Position numbers and translations under genes: made by a program
Part shown: in pieces, positions 1 to 8,449 of the stretch
How the letters are laid out: every line of letters starts with the position of its first letter
Position numbering within the stretch: position 1 is the stretch's first letter
Assembly: GCA_002796995.1 (NCBI GenBank)
Contig: PEKW01000008.1
Location: 62,001-126,000 of the forward strand
Source of the DNA: Rhizobium sp.
GTDB taxonomy: Bacteria; Pseudomonadota; Alphaproteobacteria; Rhizobiales; Rhizobiaceae
DNA length: 64,000 bases
Direction of reading: 5' to 3'
Notes under the pieces: model-generated
What the model saw: the letters and a program-made list of their open reading frames with translations, nothing else
Database searches by the model: none
What the model was told of the DNA's origin: nothing

Positions 1-959
1 TCGGCCGCACGCTTGCCGTCGACCTCGGGGAAATGGATCAGCACGAAATTGGCGACCGACGGCGTGACCTTCAGGCCAAGCGCAGTCAGCGCCGTGGAGA
101 CCTTCTCGACCCAGCCAAGATTGTGCTCGACGGCCATCGCGACGAATTCCTGGTCGCGCACGGCGGCGGCCCCGGCGGCGATCGCCGGCGCGTTCATGTT
201 GAACGGGCCGCGCACGCGGTTCAGCGCATCGATGATCTCCAGCGGCGCATAGGCCCAGCCGACGCGCAGCGCCGCAAGCCCGTAGACCTTGGAGAAGGTG
301 CGGGTCATGACGACGTTGCGGGCGCCGGAGACGAGCTCGATGCCGGCCTGGTAGTCGTTGCGGCGGACATATTCCGCATAGGCCGCATCGAGCACCAGGA
401 TGACATTGCCCGGCAGCCCGGCATGCAGGCGGCGGATCTCGCTCACCGGCACATAGGTGCCGGTCGGATTGCCCGGATTGGCGAGGAAGACGATCTTCGT
501 CTTCTCGGTGACGGCGGCGAGGATCGCATCGACGTCGACGGTGCAGTCCTTCTCCTGGACCACGACCGGGGTCGCGCCCGCGCCCATGATCTGGATCTTG
601 TAGACGAGGAAGCCGTGCTCGGTGATGATGCCTTCGTCGCCCGCGCCGAGATAGACATGGCAGAGCAGGCCGAGCAGTTCGTCGGAGCCGTTGCCGCACA
701 GGATGTTGGCCTTGTTCAGCCCATGCACTTCGGCGATCGCCTCGCGCAGCGTCGTGGCCTGGCCGTCGGGATAGATTTCCAGATGGCCCGCGCTCTGCTT
801 GAACGCGTCGATCGCCTTCGGGCTCGGGCCCATCGGCGTTTCGTTCGACGACAGCTTGAAGACCCGTGCGACGCCGGGGGCATGCTCCTTGCCGGGCACA
901 TAGGCGGCAATGTCGAGGATACCCGGACACGGGGTGGGCTTCATGATGTCGCTGCTCAT
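1..959 (-). CDS. hisC: Histidinol-phosphate aminotransferase-type enzyme (C-terminus outside window)
   Basis: PLP-dependent fold-type I aminotransferase of the HisC family; in rhizobia this second hisC copy usually acts on imidazole-acetol phosphate and/or aromatic keto acids. The first 319 codons are present. Visible hallmarks are the substrate loop [13 protein letters not shown] near residue 30, the [11 protein letters not shown] stretch, and the PLP-lysine segment [16 protein letters not shown]. The start ATG (957-959) has an in-frame second ATG five codons later. Translation runs off the left edge, so the last part is missing only because the window ends. Family assignment is firm; preferred substrate (histidinol phosphate versus prephenate/phenylpyruvate) cannot be decided here. 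Confidence 0.9.
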   Translation of the reverse strand, partial: MSSDIMKPTPCPGILDIAAYVPGKEHAPGVARVFKLSSNETPMGPSPKAIDAFKQSAGHLEIYPDGQATTLREAIAEVHGLNKANILCGNGSDELLGLLCHVYLGAGDEGIITEHGFLVYKIQIMGAGATPVVVQEKDCTVDVDAILAAVTEKTKIVFLANPGNPTGTYVPVSEIRRLHAGLPGNVILVLDAAYAEYVRRNDYQAGIELVSGARNVVMTRTFSKVYGLAALRVGWAYAPLEIIDALNRVRGPFNMNAPAIAAGAAAVRDQEFVAMAVEHNLGWVEKVSTALTALGLKVTPSVANFVLIHFPEVDGKRAA

Positions 960-1076
960 CGAACTGGCTTTCTGTCGTTGAAAACACGGGCGGGCGCCCG
1001 GCGATAGGGGATGAGAGCCCTTAGAACGGAAAGGCGGTTTTGTCGAGGGTCGAGGCGGTCGCAGCCACCGGCCGCG

Positions 1077-1832
1077 TCAGGCCTTGCCGTCCGATCTGAC
1101 CCGCGTGGTCGGCACGCCCTGCGGCGCCAGAACCGGGGCGAAGACGCGCCTCGAGGCCCGCGATGCAACCGGCAGGCCCTGGTAGAGCCGCTTCTGCGCC
1201 TCGACGACGATGACCCCGGAAAAGGCCGGCCAGAGCATGCGGCCCATGCGCTCGAAGCTGCTGCGGAGTTTCAGGAGGGCCCTGATCCGCGACGGTGGAA
1301 AGAACAGCGCCTCAGCGCTGGCGCCGGGCGTGAAATTGGTCTCGCGCAACAGTGCCGTCAGCTGGCCGCGCGAATAGGGCCGGCCCGAGCCGAAGGGTGT
1401 GTGCTCCATGCGCGCCCATACACCCCGCCGGTTCGGCACCACGATGACGAGGCGCCCGCCGGGGGCCAGCACCCGCCAGATCTCCTTCAGCGTCTCGCGT
1501 GGGTTCTCGGCGAATTCGAGCGAATGGACCATCAGCACCCGATCGATCGAAGCGTCCGGCAGGGGCAGCTCCTCGTCGAACACCAGGGCCGTGGCCGAGG
1601 GCTCGCCGACCGGCCAGTTCACCGCCCCCTGCCCCGCTGGCATGAAGGCGAAGGTACGCTCGGTATCGGCGCGGAAACGGTCGAGAAAGGGAACGGCATA
1701 GCCGATGCCGACGAGCCGCTCCTGCGGCAGGCGCGCCCACAGCGACGACAGCGCCATGGCGATCGACTGCTCCGCCATGCGGCCCAGCATGGTATGATAG
1801 AATTGGCGGAGATCGACGATATCGACATGCAT
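1077..1832 (-). CDS. Class I SAM-dependent methyltransferase
   Basis: A 251-aa protein with a methyltransferase type 11 layout: an acidic post-motif region ([18 protein letters not shown]) near residues 85-105, then the [20 protein letters not shown] motif characteristic of this superfamily. The usual N-terminal GxGxG SAM loop is weak ([13 protein letters not shown]), as in several rhizobial relatives. The chosen ATG (1830-1832) follows a region with no similarity to the family; a longer reading frame continues upstream across the divergent gloB promoter and gloB itself and is not credible. It is transcribed divergently from gloB, a neighbourhood often conserved in Rhizobiaceae. The substrate is unknown. 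Confidence 0.85.
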   Translation of the reverse strand: MHVDIVDLRQFYHTMLGRMAEQSIAMALSSLWARLPQERLVGIGYAVPFLDRFRADTERTFAFMPAGQGAVNWPVGEPSATALVFDEELPLPDASIDRVLMVHSLEFAENPRETLKEIWRVLAPGGRLVIVVPNRRGVWARMEHTPFGSGRPYSRGQLTALLRETNFTPGASAEALFFPPSRIRALLKLRSSFERMGRMLWPAFSGVIVVEAQKRLYQGLPVASRASRRVFAPVLAPQGVPTTRVRSDGKA

Positions 1833-1917
1833 GGCGCCATTGTTAGCAGGCGCCGGATGGACTTCAAGGCTGAAGGCGCTACATTTCGCCCCAGCAAGCA
1901 GAAGGGACACCGGCCTG

Positions 1918-2688
1918 ATGAAACCCCTCGACCTCGACGTCTTCCCCTGCCGAAGCGACAATTTCGGCGTCCTCGTCCACTGCCCGGAAAGCGGCGTGAC
2001 CGCCTCGATCGATGCGCCGGAGCTGGATGCCATCGTGGCGGCCGCCGAACGGCGCGGCTGGAAGATTACCCATGTCTTCACCACCCACCACCACGGCGAC
2101 CATGTCGAGGCGAACCTGGCGCTCAAGGAAAAATACGGCTGCGAAATCATCGGTCCGCGCGAGGAGGCTCTGGCGATCCCCGGCCTCGACCAGGCGGTCG
2201 GCGACGGCGACAGCTTCGAGTTCGGCGGCCATACAGTGCAAGTGATCGAAACGCCCGGCCACACCGCCGGTCATGTCTGCTACCACCTGCCCGACGACAA
2301 GCTGCTGTTTGCCGCCGACACGCTGTTTGCGCTGGGCTGCGGCCGGCTTTTCGAGCGGCCGGCGACCGACATGTGGCATTCGCTGCAGAAACTCGCTGCC
2401 CTGCCGGACGAGACCGCCGTCTATTTCGGCCACGAATATACGTTGTCGAACGCCCGCTTCGCCCTGACGATCGATCCGGAGAACGAGCGGCTGAAGGCCC
2501 GCGCCGCCGAGATCGAGGCAAAGCGCCAGCGTGGCGAGTTCACCATTCCGACGACGATCGGGCTGGAGAAGGAAACCAACCCCTTTCTGCGCGCCGCCGA
2601 CCCGTCGATACGCCGCAACCTCCTGATGGAAGGTTCGAGCGACGAGGAAGTGTTCGCCGAGATCCGCAAGCGCAAGGATCATTTCTGA
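1918..2688 (+). CDS. gloB: Hydroxyacylglutathione hydrolase (glyoxalase II)
   Basis: Hydrolyses S-lactoylglutathione to D-lactate and glutathione, the second step of methylglyoxal detoxification in the cytosol. 256 aa, the normal length for GloB. The binuclear metal site is visible as THHHGDH at residues 56-62, with the later metal ligands in GHTAGH and FGHEYT. The C-terminal glyoxalase II domain (HAGH_C) ends with the family-typical [11 protein letters not shown]. The ATG at 1918 follows an AAGGGA ribosome site. The stop codon overlaps the start of the next gene (TGATG), so the cupin is probably translated by coupling. Confidence 0.95.
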   Translation: MKPLDLDVFPCRSDNFGVLVHCPESGVTASIDAPELDAIVAAAERRGWKITHVFTTHHHGDHVEANLALKEKYGCEIIGPREEALAIPGLDQAVGDGDSFEFGGHTVQVIETPGHTAGHVCYHLPDDKLLFAADTLFALGCGRLFERPATDMWHSLQKLAALPDETAVYFGHEYTLSNARFALTIDPENERLKARAAEIEAKRQRGEFTIPTTIGLEKETNPFLRAADPSIRRNLLMEGSSDEEVFAEIRKRKDHF

Positions 2689-3128
2689 TGGATGCAGAGG
2701 CCGTGATCGACGCCCTCGGCATGCAGCCGCATCCCGAGGGCGGGTGGTTCGTCGAGACCTTTCGCGACACAGCCGGCGGGCCGCGCGGCCATTCGACGGC
2801 GATCTACTATCTGCTGAAGGCCGGCGAACGGTCCCACTGGCACCGGGTGCGCGACGCGGTCGAAGTCTGGCACTACCACGCCGGCGCACCGCTGGCGCTT
2901 TACAGCGCGCCTGAGGGGACGACCGTCGAGACCATCGTGCTCGGCGCCGATCTCCTGCGCGGCGAGCGGCCGCAGGCGATCATTCCGGCCAATGGCTGGC
3001 AGGCGGCCGAAAGCCTCGGCGACTACACGCTGGTCGGCTGCACGGTTGCGCCCGGTTTCGACTATGCGAGCTTCGAAATGGCGCCGCCCGGCTGGACGCC
3101 GGAAGAGAACCGGCAGGCGGACGCCTAG
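2688..3128 (+). CDS. Cupin_5 (DUF985) family protein
   Basis: A 146-aa single-domain RmlC-like cupin. The family signature is at the N-terminus (L-G-M-Q-P-H-P-E-G-G-W-F-V-E-T) and the small-barrel metal-type motif SHWHRVRDAVEVWHYH sits at about residues 49-64. Members are found across bacteria as stand-alone proteins; some bind sugars or metals, but no biochemical role is established that can be applied here. The start codon shares its A with the gloB stop codon. Ten bases separate its stop from the convergent membrane-protein gene. Confidence 0.85.
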   Translation: MDAEAVIDALGMQPHPEGGWFVETFRDTAGGPRGHSTAIYYLLKAGERSHWHRVRDAVEVWHYHAGAPLALYSAPEGTTVETIVLGADLLRGERPQAIIPANGWQAAESLGDYTLVGCTVAPGFDYASFEMAPPGWTPEENRQADA

Positions 3129-3138
3129 AGCTTCCTGG

Positions 3139-3789
3139 TTAGGAGGCGAAGGCGACGACCGCGAGCGTCAGTACGACCTGCGCTGCGAAATAGCTCGCCC
3201 AGACGTAGAGCGCGGCGAGCCAGCGCATCGGATGGCTCTTCTCCATCCTGAAGGTTTCGATCGCCAGCACCGCATCGGAGGACAGGAAGAGTGCCGCACC
3301 GGCAAAGACCGCGACCGGCGGCACGCCGAGCGACAGGATCGCCATGGCGGCGATCGCCGTTGCATAGGCGAGTACGGCCGGTGCAAGCCGGCCCGCCGGG
3401 CGCCAGAGATAGGCGACCAGCACGACCGCAAGGACAACCGCGAGACCGGCTGCAACGAGCCGCCAGGTCTCGCCCGTCAGGATGCGGAAATCGCCGATCT
3501 CATGGAACAGCACGCCATAGGCGATATGGGCGAGCAGGAAGGACGACAGCCCGCCCATGAAGTTCTTTTCGCCTTCATAGGCCAGGAAGGCATCGCCGAG
3601 CGCACTCAGGACCAGCGCCAGCACCAGGAGATCCGGCGCTTCCATCAGGAGCGCATAGAGCGCCAGAAGCGAGACCGGCAACGTCTTCCACAGTGCCCGG
3701 CGGTGGCTCGCCGGTTTCGGCAGAATGGCGAAATAGGACAGGCCAATGAGAACCGCGAAGGCGAGGACGATCGTTGCGAGGATCTCCAT
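3139..3789 (-). CDS. YhhN / lysoplasmalogenase-like membrane protein
   Basis: 216 aa with about eight hydrophobic segments and the YhhN (TMEM86-like) pattern: LALVLSALGDAFLAYEGEKNFMGGLSSFLLAHIAYGVLF in the middle and ALFLSSDAVLAIETF towards the end, with the conserved acidic residues inside membrane helices. Eukaryotic and some bacterial family members hydrolyse lysoplasmalogen; the bacterial role is poorly known. The ATG at 3787-3789 was chosen because the frame upstream falls inside the preceding DMT gene. Seventeen bases downstream of the DMT transporter and on the same strand, so the two are probably co-transcribed. Confidence 0.85.
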   Translation of the reverse strand: MEILATIVLAFAVLIGLSYFAILPKPASHRRALWKTLPVSLLALYALLMEAPDLLVLALVLSALGDAFLAYEGEKNFMGGLSSFLLAHIAYGVLFHEIGDFRILTGETWRLVAAGLAVVLAVVLVAYLWRPAGRLAPAVLAYATAIAAMAILSLGVPPVAVFAGAALFLSSDAVLAIETFRMEKSHPMRWLAALYVWASYFAAQVVLTLAVVAFAS

Positions 3790-3806
3790 CGCCGTCCCTC
3801 CCGCGA

Positions 3807-4691
3807 TCACGCGTCCGCTTCGGCCTTGGCCGGCCGGCGGATCATGTCCTGCGCCGCGAGGATGGCGCCGCCCGTGATCAGCACGCAGGCGATGGCGATG
3901 CGCAGCGAAGGCTCGGCAAAGCCGAACAGGGTGAGGATCAGCGTGGACAGGAGCGGCGCCGCATAGCTCGATGCGCCGAGGATCTGGATGTCGCCGTTCT
4001 TCACCCCGTGATCCCAGGCGTAGAAGGCCAGGCCGACCGGGAAGATGCCGAGACCGACCACGGCTGCCCATTGCGGCAGGTTCTCCGGCCAGACGGTGGT
4101 CTCGAGGCCGAGGTGGCAGAGTGCCGACAGGATAGAGGTGGCCAGGCAGAAGCCGGTGACAACGTCGGTCGAGACGGCCTCGAAACGCCGGGTAATCAGC
4201 GAATATCCCGCCCAGGTGAAGGCGCAGAGGAAAGCAGCGAGATAACCGAAACCGTAGGCGGGATCAAAATCGATACCGTTCTTGGCGACGATCAGCACCG
4301 TGCCGGCAAGCCCGGCGAGCGCGCCGACCACATGATACCAGCGCAGGCGTTCGCCCGGCAGCAGCGCGGAGCCGACGACGATCAGCAGCGGCCAGAGATA
4401 GGCGATCAGCCCGGCCTCGACTGCCGGAGCGTTGCGCAACGCCGTGAAGTAGAGGAAATGATAGCCGAACAGCCCGACCACGCCGGTCAACCACACCTTG
4501 GCCGGCTGGCGCAGCTGGCGGATGCGCTCAGGCTTCAGGATGAAGGTGAAGATGCCCGGCAGGCTGCCGATGGCAAAAGTGATCGCCGAAAGCTGGAAGG
4601 GCGGCATCGTGCCGGACGCGGCCGTCATCAAAGCGAGGAACGACCACATCAGAATGGCGGTGAACCCGATAAGCGTCGCCCTGGTCTTCAC
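3807..4691 (-). CDS. DMT-family (EamA) transporter
   Basis: 294-aa inner-membrane protein with ten predicted hydrophobic helices arranged as two EamA repeats (first repeat ending near LPGERLRWYHVVGALAGLAGTVLIV, second ending near LLSTLILTLFGFAEPSLRIAIACVLITGGAILAA). The family exports or imports small metabolites, including amino acids; substrate unknown. A GTG start at 4689-4691 is preferred because GGGGAGACGAC lies just upstream; a TTG at 4730 would add 13 residues and overlap the previous gene. Follows the DUF3108 gene closely and precedes the YhhN gene, suggesting one transcription unit. Confidence 0.85.
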   Translation of the reverse strand: MKTRATLIGFTAILMWSFLALMTAASGTMPPFQLSAITFAIGSLPGIFTFILKPERIRQLRQPAKVWLTGVVGLFGYHFLYFTALRNAPAVEAGLIAYLWPLLIVVGSALLPGERLRWYHVVGALAGLAGTVLIVAKNGIDFDPAYGFGYLAAFLCAFTWAGYSLITRRFEAVSTDVVTGFCLATSILSALCHLGLETTVWPENLPQWAAVVGLGIFPVGLAFYAWDHGVKNGDIQILGASSYAAPLLSTLILTLFGFAEPSLRIAIACVLITGGAILAAQDMIRRPAKAEADA

Positions 4692-4726
4692 GTCGTCTCC
4701 CCTCGCGGGGATCAGACCCGCGGCCC

Positions 4727-5491
4727 TCAATCGTCGAAACCGACCGCCGATACATAGATGGTTCCCATTTGCGTGGGAACGCGTGCATAGACCGGAGCAT
4801 ATACCTTCAGCGTGCCGGTTTTGGCAAACCAGATTTCCATGCCCTCGACCTTGCGCAGATACTCGATGTCCTTGCGCCCCTTGCGGAAACCGGACTTGGG
4901 CACATAGCGGATCGAGCAGACGATCGCCTCGTTCTCGACATCGTCGATCGTGAAGTCTTTCCGGCCCTTCGGCGTGAGCACGAGATCCATCCGGCTCTCG
5001 CCGTCATAGATCGGCAGGGTGCGCGGACAGGCCGCCTCGCCCTCCGGGATGATGAGCCCGCTGATCGGATCGAGAACGGACCTGAGGTCCTCCGGCCCGA
5101 CGGCGATCCAGTTCCGCGGCCGCCGTTTCGGCTCGGGATGGACGATCGTTTCCGTCACGTCGCCGGCGCTGTAGCGCACGTCGTAGGTCTGCTTCTTCTT
5201 GCCGCTCTGGTAGACCAGCGTGTAGCGGTCGGCCTGCATGCGATCGCCGGTCAGCGTCCCGGAGATGTTGGTCCTGGCGGAAATCTTCGTGACGACATTG
5301 ACGATGGCCGAGGAGTTGAAGCTGCCGGTGATCGTGTAGTTCTTCTGGTTGACCTCGGTAACGAAGGAGGCCCGGGCGATCGGCAGCGCTCCGAGCGTCA
5401 CGCGGTAGTCGGTGCGATAGCGCACGCTTTCGGCGGCGGCGGGCGCCGCGGCCAGGACGAGCAGACTGCAGACAAGGCTCAAGAAACGCAA
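4727..5491 (-). CDS. Secreted DUF3108 domain protein
   Basis: 254 aa. Residues 1-20 form a Sec signal peptide (hydrophobic core LSLVCSLLVLAAAPAAA, AxA cleavage), so the product is periplasmic. The remainder is the beta-rich DUF3108 fold, with YRTDYRVTLGALPIARASF at its start and the segment RKGRKDIEYLRKVEGMEIWFAKT towards the end. No function is established for the family. The start is TTG (5489-5491) preceded by AGGGGG; no ATG fits the signal peptide. It shares an intergenic region with the divergent rpmB. Confidence 0.8.
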   Translation of the reverse strand: MRFLSLVCSLLVLAAAPAAAESVRYRTDYRVTLGALPIARASFVTEVNQKNYTITGSFNSSAIVNVVTKISARTNISGTLTGDRMQADRYTLVYQSGKKKQTYDVRYSAGDVTETIVHPEPKRRPRNWIAVGPEDLRSVLDPISGLIIPEGEAACPRTLPIYDGESRMDLVLTPKGRKDFTIDDVENEAIVCSIRYVPKSGFRKGRKDIEYLRKVEGMEIWFAKTGTLKVYAPVYARVPTQMGTIYVSAVGFDD

Positions 5492-5621
5492 AGATCAACC
5501 CCCTGAATGCGATCCCGCCCCTTTGCAGCCGGCGAGTCGCGATGATAGTCATCCTCGGGTGCGACTATGGCAATAAAATAGCGGCTTTATCCCGAGCGCG
5601 CGGGAAAATCCAAGGTTTGGC

Positions 5622-5650
5622 TTGACGCGCCCGGCCAGTCTGACTATAGA
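5622..5650 (+). promoter_or_regulatory. Sigma70-type promoter for rpmB
   Basis: TTGACG (5622-5627) and TATAGA (5645-5650) are separated by exactly 17 bases, five of six matches to consensus at each hexamer. The predicted transcript starts near 5657, giving a leader of about 83 bases to the rpmB ATG. Such a strong promoter fits a ribosomal protein gene. Confidence 0.75.
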
Positions 5651-5739
5651 ACCGCAACTTTCCAATCAAACGCCGTTGGATTGCCTTGCCGGTATTTGCC
5701 CGGAAGCGATGCGATGGCCAAGAAAAATATAGGTGTATC

Positions 5740-6030
5740 ATGTCCCGCAGTTGCGAATTGACCGGCAAGGGCGTCCAGTCGGGCAACAATGTGAGCCACG
5801 CGAACAACAGGACCAAGCGCAAGTTCCTTCCGAACCTGTGCGACGTCACGCTGATCTCGGATGCTCTTGGCCAGCGTTACCGCCTGCGCGTTTCGGCAGC
5901 GGCTCTCCGCTCGGTCGAGCATCGCGGCGGTCTCGACGCCTTCCTCCTGAAGGCCGACGAAACCGAACTGTCGATGCGCGCACGTCTGCTGCGCCGCCAG
6001 ATCGTCAAGAAGACCGCAGAAGCCGCGTAA
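5740..6030 (+). CDS. rpmB: 50S ribosomal protein L28
   Basis: A 96-aa basic protein of the large ribosomal subunit, matching the alphaproteobacterial L28 form: [29 protein letters not shown] at the N-terminus and [20 protein letters not shown] in the middle. ATG 5740 gives the family-standard start; upstream in-frame codons are leader sequence. It stands as a single-gene unit between a strong promoter and a terminator. Confidence 0.97.
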   Translation: MSRSCELTGKGVQSGNNVSHANNRTKRKFLPNLCDVTLISDALGQRYRLRVSAAALRSVEHRGGLDAFLLKADETELSMRARLLRRQIVKKTAEAA

Positions 6031-6059
6031 GCGACTTCTCCTTTCTTCGACAAGGTATC

Positions 6060-6100
6060 AAGGCTTGAACGGGCGCACCCCGGACAAGCCTTTTCCTTTT
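6060..6100 (+). terminator. Probable intrinsic terminator of rpmB
   Basis: AAGGCTTG (6060-6067) pairs with CAAGCCTT (6085-6092); within the loop GGG (6071-6073) can pair with CCC (6078-6080). The stem is followed by TTCCTTTT. It lies about 30 bases after the rpmB stop and before the next gene's leader. Confidence 0.55.
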
Positions 6101-6119
6101 CGCCAAATCGTTACTCCAA

Positions 6120-6148
6120 CTGGTGGCATCACCCAGGATAAAAAAATG
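6120..6148 (+). promoter_or_regulatory. Candidate preQ1-I-like riboswitch at the start codon of the VUT transporter
   Basis: Stem CTGG (6120-6123) with CCAG (6133-6136) encloses the nine-base loop TGGCATCAC, followed by an A-rich tail GATAAAAAA and the start codon. The loop bases GGCAT can pair with ATGCT, which contains the start ATG, giving the H-type pseudoknot layout of preQ1-I aptamers, whose hallmarks are a CACCC segment and an AUAAAAAA tail. The Shine-Dalgarno AGGA (6135-6138) overlaps the second stem strand. The gene behind it belongs to the queuosine-precursor transporter family. Shorter loop than classical aptamers, so this is a candidate only. Confidence 0.4.
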
Positions 6149-6793
6149 CTGAAGACACGCCATATCCTTATCTACAGCCTGCTGATGACGGCGATCGTCG
6201 TCGCTTCGAACGTGCTCGTGCAGTACCCGCTCTCGGGCCAGCTTGCCGGCATCGCGCTCGGCGACCTCCTGACCTACGGTGCCTTCACCTATCCGGTCGC
6301 CTTTCTCGTCACCGACCTCACCAACCGCCAGTTCGGCCCGAAGACCGCCCGCAAGGTCGTCTTCATCGGCTTCGTCGTCGGCGTCGCGCTGTCCTTCGTG
6401 ACCTCGTCGCCGCGCATCGCCGTCGCGTCCGGGACGGCCTATCTCGCCGGCCAGCTGCTCGACATCACGGTGTTCAACCGCTTGCGCCAGCTCACCTGGT
6501 GGAAGGCGCCGCTGCTCGGTTCGGTCTTCGGCTCGGTGCTCGATACGGTCATCTTCTTTTCGCTCGCCTTCGCGCCGATCTTCACCCTGATCGGCCCCAA
6601 CGACGATTTCGCCATCGAATGGGCACCGATCCTCGGCATCCTCGCGACCGACGCGCCGCGCTGGATCTCCTGGGCGATCGGCGACTTCACCGTGAAGATG
6701 CTGGTCGGCGTGGTGATGCTTCTGCCCTACGGGGCGCTGATGAGCATCGTCCGGCCGATGCCGGCCGCCATGGCGGCCCGCGCCGCCCGCTGA
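6146..6793 (+). CDS. yhhQ: VUT family queuosine-precursor transporter (YhhQ-like)
   Basis: 215-aa inner-membrane protein with about six helices, of the vitamin-uptake transporter (VUT, COG1738) family; the studied member YhhQ takes up queuosine precursors preQ0/preQ1. Family marks include the early YPVAFLVTDLTNRQFGPKTARKVV segment and LLGSVFGSVLDTVIFFSLAF in the middle. The ATG at 6146 was chosen over an upstream TTG at 6065 because AGGAT precedes it and because the earlier frame runs through a terminator-like leader. The leader carries a possible preQ1-type switch, in line with this substrate. Confidence 0.85.
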   Translation: MLKTRHILIYSLLMTAIVVASNVLVQYPLSGQLAGIALGDLLTYGAFTYPVAFLVTDLTNRQFGPKTARKVVFIGFVVGVALSFVTSSPRIAVASGTAYLAGQLLDITVFNRLRQLTWWKAPLLGSVFGSVLDTVIFFSLAFAPIFTLIGPNDDFAIEWAPILGILATDAPRWISWAIGDFTVKMLVGVVMLLPYGALMSIVRPMPAAMAARAAR

Positions 6794-6804
6794 CGGGCAA
6801 GCGC

Positions 6805-6841
6805 TTCAGGCTCGTCACGGGTCTCAGTCGACGAGCCTGAA
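6805..6841. other. Inverted repeat between convergent genes
   Basis: TTCAGGCTCGTC (6805-6816) and GACGAGCCTGAA (6830-6841) are perfect 12-base complements with a 13-base loop. It spans the end of the minus-strand phytase-like gene and lies 12 bases after the VUT gene stop. No T-tract follows on either side, so it may stabilise 3' ends or terminate weakly. Confidence 0.5.
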
Positions 6842-7825
6842 TTCCAGCATCAGGCTGCGCTGCAGGATCGAGTGGTTGTCGTCCGACACCAGGATGATCC
6901 GCGTCGAGCCGTCGGCATCGCGAACCACGTCCAGACCTTCCATATTGTCGATCTCCTCGTCCATGCCCGCCTGGAGGATGATCTCGCCGTCAACCACGGC
7001 ACCCGGCTTGAGGCTTGCGCCGTCGATCCGGCGGATGCGCAAGCCCACACCGCTGGCAAAGGTGAACCGCCGCTCGAGCAGCAGCAGGTCGCCGTCGGGC
7101 AGGAAGGCGCCGTCGGTGACGTCGAAGCCGTCGTGCGCCACGACGCGGAACGCGCCCTTCAACGGGCCGTCGAGAATGCCGGCGAACAGGTTGCCATTGC
7201 CGTCGACGCTCTTTTCCGCGACCGTGACCAGCCCACCCTGCAGCGGGCTTGTCTTTGGCGAGAGCGCCAGGGTTTCCAGCCCGCCATTGTTGCGCAGTTC
7301 GCCGATCGGAAACGGCAGGGGAAAGGACATGCGGAACGGACGGGCGGTCTCGATCGCCGAGAGCGGCCGGTAGCCTGACACGCGATGCAGCTGCTCGTAG
7401 CCGACCAATACGTCATCGCCGCGGATCGCCAGGCTCTCGGCATCGACTTCGTACTTGCTCTGATCGCCGCGCCCACCGGCATCGAGCATCGGGGCGATCG
7501 TCACGTCGGAAAGGCCGGACAGCCGGCCCTGCGCATCGCGGCCGATCCGGCCCGAAAGCCAATGCCCCGTATCGAGGACGCCGAGGAAGCGCTCGCCGTC
7601 CGGCAGGAAGCGGATCGCCGACCAGGCGCCGAACAGCGGCTCGGACGAGGAGAGTTCCAGTCCGCCGACGAATTCCAGCGCGCCGAAGCGCGCTTCGGTC
7701 GATCCGGGATGGAAGGCGGTGATCGCGGTCGCTTCGACCGGCGCCGTCTGCGCGCGCGCAAAACCGGTCGAAACGGTCCCGAAAGCGAGGGAACACAGGA
7801 AGACGAGAGGGAGGCGGGATCGCAA
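6824..7825 (-). CDS. Secreted esterase-like activity of phytase family protein
   Basis: 333 aa with an N-terminal signal peptide (residues 1-26, core LPLVFLCSLAFGTVSTGFARAQ) followed by a Phytase-like (PF13449) beta-propeller-type domain. Visible family features are GGLELSSSEPLFGAWSAIRFLPDGERFLGVLDTGHW near residues 54-89 and NMEGLDVVRDADGSTRIILVSDDNHS close to the C-terminus. Expected in the periplasm. True phytase activity is not shown for most members. The start is a TTG (7823-7825) with AAGG eight bases upstream; no ATG fits the signal peptide. Confidence 0.8.
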   Translation of the reverse strand: MRSRLPLVFLCSLAFGTVSTGFARAQTAPVEATAITAFHPGSTEARFGALEFVGGLELSSSEPLFGAWSAIRFLPDGERFLGVLDTGHWLSGRIGRDAQGRLSGLSDVTIAPMLDAGGRGDQSKYEVDAESLAIRGDDVLVGYEQLHRVSGYRPLSAIETARPFRMSFPLPFPIGELRNNGGLETLALSPKTSPLQGGLVTVAEKSVDGNGNLFAGILDGPLKGAFRVVAHDGFDVTDGAFLPDGDLLLLERRFTFASGVGLRIRRIDGASLKPGAVVDGEIILQAGMDEEIDNMEGLDVVRDADGSTRIILVSDDNHSILQRSLMLEFRLVD

Positions 7826-8005
7826 TATCTTGACCTTGAACTATCCAGGAAAACGGCTGGCCCCTTATGCCACGATCGGACCGCGGGTCAAACTGCGTGA
7901 CCGGCATGCGCGAGATCTCGAACGGTGCGGCCCCAGTCAGGCACAAGCTCGGCGTGCAAGATTTCCGCCATTGCCTTGAAAGGACATTATTGAGGAGCCC
8001 CCCGC

Positions 8006-8431
8006 ATGATCACCATTTCCAACGATACGCAATATTCCACCCTGTCGATGCGCACCGGCCGGACGACCGAAGCGGGCGGCGACGGTTTTTCCCAGGCGCT
8101 GCTCTCCTATGGCGGCGGTTCGACCTTTTCGCTCGAAGACGAGAACAGCGTGTCCTACGACAAGACCATCGACGAGGAAGAGCGCACGGAGGCGAAGGAC
8201 CTGCTCGCGGAATTCTCCAAATGGGCACACATGGACGTCGCCGAGATGATTCGCGCCAAATATCTCGAGGATCACGGCCTGACCGAGGAATCGTTGGCGG
8301 CGATGGATCCCGAGGCTCGCAAGGCCATCGAGGAAGAGATCGCCGAACGCATCAAGAACCAGCTGGGCATCGACAAGGGCGCGACCTCCGCCGATGCGGC
8401 CGAAAGCGAACAGGCCGACGCCGGCGTCTGA
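8006..8431 (+). CDS. Hypothetical acidic protein
   Basis: 141 aa, not recognised. It has no signal peptide or membrane segment. The N-terminal 60 residues are rich in Ser/Thr/Gly (low complexity, probably disordered); residues 50-120 are strongly charged and predicted helical (IDEEERTEAKDLLAEFSKWAHMDVAEMIRAKYLEDHG), and the C-terminus is an Ala/Glu/Asp tail. The helical middle resembles small proteins that dock onto a partner rather than an enzyme. Start ATG 8006 is preceded by TTGAGGAGC. Convergent with cobT, 18 bases apart. Codon use looks like its neighbours, so it is likely a real gene. Confidence 0.65.
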   Translation: MITISNDTQYSTLSMRTGRTTEAGGDGFSQALLSYGGGSTFSLEDENSVSYDKTIDEEERTEAKDLLAEFSKWAHMDVAEMIRAKYLEDHGLTEESLAAMDPEARKAIEEEIAERIKNQLGIDKGATSADAAESEQADAGV

Positions 8432-8449
8432 CGGCGCCGGGGCGGAGCG

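Noticed and set aside
1011-3128. Single 705-codon plus frame covering gloB and the cupin region
   Set aside because: The true cupin begins at 2688; the upstream part is out of frame with gloB and has no similarity.
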